NCBI GenBank assembly: GCA_036003365.1
Contig: DASYSL010000086.1
Location: forward strand, 1-64,000
DNA from: DASYSL01 sp036003365
GTDB lineage: Bacteria > Eisenbacteria > RBG-16-71-46 > DASYSL01
Length of the DNA: 64,000 nucleotides
Direction: 5' to 3'
Shown: piece by piece, positions 60,556 to 64,000 of the stretch
How the letters are laid out: every line of letters starts with the position of its first letter
Numbering within the stretch: the first letter of the stretch is position 1
Position numbers and translations under genes: made by a program
The notes under the pieces: generated by a model
Told to the model about the DNA's origin: nothing
Seen by the model: the letters and a program-made list of their open reading frames with translations, nothing else
The model's database searches: none

Positions 60556-61532
60556 CAGGCCGCCGCTTGCTGGGGCGACGAGGCAGCGTTGCGGCGGCGC
60601 CGCTCGGAGACGACCACGCTTCCTTGCATCCCCTTGCCGAGCGTCTTGAGCTCGGCGAGTGCGTCGTCGAGCTGCGCGAGGTGCATGCCTTCGATGTCGG
60701 TGTTCGCGGCCAGCGCGATGGTCACGCTCATGAGCGGGAAATTCTCGAAGTCGTGGCGGCGGTTGCGCACGCGCACGAAACCCTGCTTGCGGTCCTCTTC
60801 CTCGTAGAGGAGGGGCAGCTCCTTTTCGAGCGTCTCCTTGAGGCGCTCGGCCAGGGCTTCCCCCGCCTCCGGCGAGCACAGAACCACGAAGTCGTCGCCG
60901 CCGATGTGGCCGACGAAGTTGTCGGCGTGTCCGTCTTCGTCCACGACCTTGGTGAGGATCTCGGCCACGCGCGAGATGGCGACGTCGCCGCGCGCGAAGC
61001 CATAGCGGTCGTTGTAGGCCTTGAAGTAGTCGATGTCGAGCACGAGTTGCGAGAATGGCTTGTCGTCGTCGAGCCGGTGCTGGCGCTCGGCGAGAATGCT
61101 GACGCCGCCGGGCAGGCCGGTGAGCGGGTTCACCGCCTTCTGCGTCTTCGCCCACTCGAGGTGGTTGTGCACGCGCGTCACCAGCTCCCGCTTGTTCCAC
61201 GGCTTGACCATGTAGTCGTTGGCGCCGCCCTGCAGGCCCTCGAGCTTGTCCTCCTCGGTGCCCTTGGCGGTGAGCAAGATCACCGGGATGTGGCGCGTGC
61301 GGTAGTGCGAGCGCAGCCGCTTGCAGACTTCGTAGCCGTCCATGCCGGGCATCATGACGTCGAGCAGGACGACGTCCGGAAGCTCAGCGCGGGCCGTCTC
61401 CAGCGCTTCCGGACCATCGCCCGCCTGGAGCACGGTGTAACCCTCGCGCGAGAACGTCATCTCGAGCGCGTCACGCAGGCTTTTCTCGTCGTCGACGATG
61501 AGGACTGTCCGGCTCGGCTTGATCTCGCTCAC
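60555..61532 (-). CDS. Response regulator with GGDEF domain (diguanylate-cyclase type)
   Basis: 325 residues. Receiver 1-125: LIVDDE, phospho-acceptor D58 (LLDVMMPGMDGYE), LTAKG, DYMVKPW. GGDEF domain about 130-320: NPLTGLPGG, VLDIDYFKAYNDRYGFARGD, and the active loop as GGDDF (211-215). This variant keeps the metal/catalytic acidic residues. The upstream inhibitory RxxD site is replaced by H-A-D-N. Likely makes c-di-GMP or a related dinucleotide when phosphorylated. GTG 61532 is the start by homology, with GGGGG 6 bases upstream. First gene of the signalling unit; the two kinases follow by TGATG overlaps. Confidence 0.93.
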   Translation of the reverse strand: MSEIKPSRTVLIVDDEKSLRDALEMTFSREGYTVLQAGDGPEALETARAELPDVVLLDVMMPGMDGYEVCKRLRSHYRTRHIPVILLTAKGTEEDKLEGLQGGANDYMVKPWNKRELVTRVHNHLEWAKTQKAVNPLTGLPGGVSILAERQHRLDDDKPFSQLVLDIDYFKAYNDRYGFARGDVAISRVAEILTKVVDEDGHADNFVGHIGGDDFVVLCSPEAGEALAERLKETLEKELPLLYEEEDRKQGFVRVRNRRHDFENFPLMSVTIALAANTDIEGMHLAQLDDALAELKTLGKGMQGSVVVSERRRRNAASSPQQAAA

Positions 61533-61801
61533 AGTTGCCCCCGCGGCTCGGCTCACGCGCCCGGGCGAAGAGGTCCCGTGCGACGGAGTCTTCCACGGCA
61601 AGCCAACCGCAAGTTGTGTGCCACGGGCGTCGAGCGCAGCCGGCTACAAGTCCGCTGGCGCGAAAGACTTTCAGGCGCGCGGCAGGACAACGATTAGCGC
61701 GGGTCCGCGGTCGAGATCGGCGTGCGCGCCCCGGCGCTGCTCCCCATGCGCGCGTTGCACGACGCACGCCGAGGGGGGCCCGGCGTGCGAAAAGCACTTC
61801 G

Positions 61802-64000
61802 TCAATTCATCACCACCAGCTTGGCGAGCGCGGGATGGCCGCCGAAGGCGCCACGCGCGAAGTAGACGCCGGCGGGCACCGCGACGCCCGAGCTGTTCTT
61901 GCCGTCCCACGCCTCTCGATAGGACCCGGCGTTCTTCGTGCCGGAGAGGAGATGACGGACGAGACGGCCACGCAGATCGTAGATGCCGAGCTCGACCTGC
62001 CCCGCTCGCGGCATCGCATAGGCGAACGACACGGGACCGCGCGCCGGATTCGGGGACGCGGCGAGCGCCACGCGGCCGGGGAGGCGCGGGTTGGCTGCCA
62101 CGAACTCCGTCTTCTGCAGCAGGAAGCGAAGCTGTTCCCCTCCGGCCATCACGATATCGGGCGCGCCGTCGCCGTTCAGGTCGAGCACGTAGGGCACGCC
62201 ACCCGCGTCCAGACCGAAATCCTCCTCCTGCGGACCGAACACGAATCCTTCATGGCCCTGGAGGACGCGCAGCTGCCTGGCGGAGTCGTCGTGGTCGATG
62301 AGGTCCACGACGCCGTCGCCGTCGAGGTCGGCGAAGATCGCGCTCGAGGATGTGCTCCCCGTGAAGGGAATCGCTGAACCCAGAGTGCCGGTCCCGTCAC
62401 CGGGATACAGCTCGAACCGCAGGTTGGTGGCGTCCCAGACGAGGATGTCCGGCTTGCCGTCGCCGTCCATATCGCTCACGCCCGCTAGGGTCGCGGGCCC
62501 CTGGATCTCGATGACCCCCGGCTCGAAGTACGTCCCCACCATGCCGGGATAGATCACGATATGGTTGTCGTCTTCGACGATCGCTTCGGGGTGACTGTCG
62601 CCGTTCAGATCGGCGAGCACGAGGCGAAGCGGGAAGTCGGCGGATTGCGGATTCGACCGCGCTTCGAGGGCCCCGTTCCCGACGCCGAAATAAGTCGAGA
62701 TCGAACCCTGCTCCGCGACGACGACGTCGGATGAAGCGTCGGCATTCACCGGCGCCGTGGCGATGGTGAAGGGATTGTCAGTGGCCGTCAGCTGACTCGG
62801 TTGGCCGGCGAAGGTTCCGTCGGTCTGTGCCAGCCAGACCTGCACGGCTCCCCAGGGATTGGCGTAGCTCCGCGATTGCAAGACCTCGAGATCGGCCTTG
62901 CCGTCATTGTTCATGTCGCGCAATTGCAGATGAATGCCTCCCACCCACGAGATCGAGAGACGGCTCGGAAGCCCGTCGGGCGAGATGGCATAAGCGTCGA
63001 CGTAGCCTCCCGAAAGCGCCGCCAGATCGGGATGGCCGTCTCCGTTCATGTCACCGAATTCGATCTGAGGATTGGGCCCGTAGGTCGGCACCGCGGCATC
63101 CGGCGCCTCGCCCCAGGTACCGTCGCCGTTTCCGTGCGCGACCGCCTGTCCTACGCGATCTCCCGCCGTCACGATGTCGAGCTTGCCGTCGCCATCGAAG
63201 TCCGCCGCTGCGGCGACCGCCACACTTGTCCAACCGAGTCCAGGAACGACGGAATAGGAGGCGAATGCAGGCTGAGCCGCGCCCAGGTACAGCCGGACCT
63301 GACCCGCACCGCGATCCCAGATCACCAGGTCGTCGTACCCATCCCCATTCCCATCGCCAACCGCCTGGAGGCTTGGGGTGGCACCGCTGAGGAACGAAAT
63401 CGGCCCGTACCCTCCCGAGCCGTTGCCAAGCAGCACGGTGATGGCGTTGTCTCCGTCCACGGCGAGGTCCGTGACGCCGTCCTGATTGAAATCTCCTGAC
63501 ACGACTTTCGTGGCCCCGTAAGAGAAAGCATTGAAAAGCGGGTAGGTTCCATCTCCAGCACCATAGTAGGTGCGCAAAGCGGTGCTGCCCGCGACCGCGA
63601 TGTCGAGGGTTCCGTTGCCATCGAGATCGGCAACCACCGCGCTCACCGGGAAAGGCGGTGCGACCATCGTGGCAGACAAGGAGAAGCTGCCGTCCGCCTG
63701 CTGCAAGTAGACCCGTACCTTGGTTTCCGTGTACGTCGCCACGACCAGATCCGTGCGTCCGTCTCCGTCGAGATCTCCGCACGCGATCGCGTTGGGGTGG
63801 CTGGGGGACGCGATCGTCCTGGGCGGCCCGAATCCCCCACTCGCCAGACCGGATCGCAAGGTCACCGTACTCGTCGCATAGCTCGCGATCACCAGGTCAG
63901 CGCGATTGTCTCCGTCCACGCGCGTCAGTGAAACCGCGGTGGGGCTCGATTCCAGCGTCAAGGTGCCAAACGGCTTCAGGTCGCCCCCGGGCGCGCCGAG
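61802..64000 (-). CDS. Secreted FG-GAP/VCBS beta-propeller protein with FlgD-type C-terminal domain, 5' end cut by window edge
   Basis: 732 residues visible; the frame is still open at base 64000, so the N-terminus and signal peptide are missing. About a dozen FG-GAP/VCBS repeats, each with a calcium-type DxDxDGxxD loop (GDLDGDGRTDLVVATY, ADLDGNGTLDIAVAG, GDMNGDGHPDLAALSG, DMDGDGKPDILVWD, DLNGDGAPDIVMAG), predict an integrin-alpha-like propeller. The end (ASPNPARGPVSFAYAMPRAG, VELGIYDLRGRLVRHLLSG, GVAVPAGVYFARGAFGG) is the FlgD sorting domain. Probably surface-bound or secreted, Ca-dependent, adhesive or enzyme-associated. No intrinsic terminator follows; a 9-bp GC hairpin at 61763-61789 has no T-run. 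The 269-base gap to the signalling operon holds no gene. Confidence 0.9.
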   Translation of the reverse strand, partial: LGAPGGDLKPFGTLTLESSPTAVSLTRVDGDNRADLVIASYATSTVTLRSGLASGGFGPPRTIASPSHPNAIACGDLDGDGRTDLVVATYTETKVRVYLQQADGSFSLSATMVAPPFPVSAVVADLDGNGTLDIAVAGSTALRTYYGAGDGTYPLFNAFSYGATKVVSGDFNQDGVTDLAVDGDNAITVLLGNGSGGYGPISFLSGATPSLQAVGDGNGDGYDDLVIWDRGAGQVRLYLGAAQPAFASYSVVPGLGWTSVAVAAAADFDGDGKLDIVTAGDRVGQAVAHGNGDGTWGEAPDAAVPTYGPNPQIEFGDMNGDGHPDLAALSGGYVDAYAISPDGLPSRLSISWVGGIHLQLRDMNNDGKADLEVLQSRSYANPWGAVQVWLAQTDGTFAGQPSQLTATDNPFTIATAPVNADASSDVVVAEQGSISTYFGVGNGALEARSNPQSADFPLRLVLADLNGDSHPEAIVEDDNHIVIYPGMVGTYFEPGVIEIQGPATLAGVSDMDGDGKPDILVWDATNLRFELYPGDGTGTLGSAIPFTGSTSSSAIFADLDGDGVVDLIDHDDSARQLRVLQGHEGFVFGPQEEDFGLDAGGVPYVLDLNGDGAPDIVMAGGEQLRFLLQKTEFVAANPRLPGRVALAASPNPARGPVSFAYAMPRAGQVELGIYDLRGRLVRHLLSGTKNAGSYREAWDGKNSSGVAVPAGVYFARGAFGGHPALAKLVVMN

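Noticed and set aside
61763..61789. 9-bp GC hairpin as terminator of the FG-GAP gene
   Set aside because: No T-run on the minus strand and a 9-base G-rich loop. It may be incidental in high-GC DNA.

Overview
High-GC bacterial DNA with dense gene packing and no rRNA, tRNA, CRISPR array or intact mobile element that I can recognise. Several secreted proteins end in a FlgD/Por-type Ig-like domain. There is also an HNH endonuclease, a DUF4388 protein, and many GTG/TTG starts buried in 4-base gene overlaps. Together these suggest an uncultured member of the FCB side of the tree, most like Candidatus Eisenbacteria. That placement is inference from family content, not from a marker gene. Both window edges cut genes: a lamin-tail protein at the left and an FG-GAP propeller protein at the right.

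Layout. 0-8.8 kb: lamin-tail secreted protein, VWA membrane protein, sarcosine-oxidase-like flavoenzyme, DUF4388 protein, CDP-alcohol phosphatidyltransferase, HNH endonuclease, DUF1003 membrane protein. 8.8-21 kb: pyruvate phosphate dikinase; secreted M1 aminopeptidase; a tandem pair of single-domain MetE-like proteins, only one with zinc ligands; a small SPOR-like secreted protein; a pair of M16 peptidases, one active-type and one inactive-type. 21-25.3 kb: subtilase, asparaginase II and class-III aminotransferase, joined by TTGA overlaps. 25.4-35.7 kb: a surface-protein region holding two large lipoproteins, a 350-residue secreted protein and a 1420-residue secreted protein. Between the last two transcription units lies a strongly base-paired, non-coding stretch.

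36.4-48.7 kb: twelve genes in one direction. They are threonine aldolase, nadE, rsmI, a second CDP-alcohol phosphatidyltransferase, inositol-3-phosphate synthase, tmk, a C-terminal processing protease, a HAD phosphatase, dus, larB, larC and a tandem ECF-type ATPase. Two sub-themes stand out: inositol phospholipid synthesis, and nickel-pincer cofactor synthesis with possible metal uptake. 49-55 kb: membrane Zn-peptidase, three 48-bp-spaced repeats, HU, a ketol-acid-reductoisomerase-like protein with altered active-site residues, a TPR protein, priA. 55-61.5 kb: a four-gene signalling operon (receiver-GGDEF, two hybrid kinases with degenerate HD-GYP tails, stand-alone receiver).

How the genes work together. 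Most are co-directional on the minus strand and look operonic by stop/start overlap. The window mixes core housekeeping (priA, tmk, nadE, rsmI, dus, HU, PPDK) with lineage-specific secreted and lipoprotein genes. The best candidates for undescribed biology are the structured intergenic RNA-like region at 31.1-31.3 kb with its flanking surface-protein operon, the MetE-like pair, the altered IlvC-like enzyme, and the kinases with vestigial HD-GYP domains.
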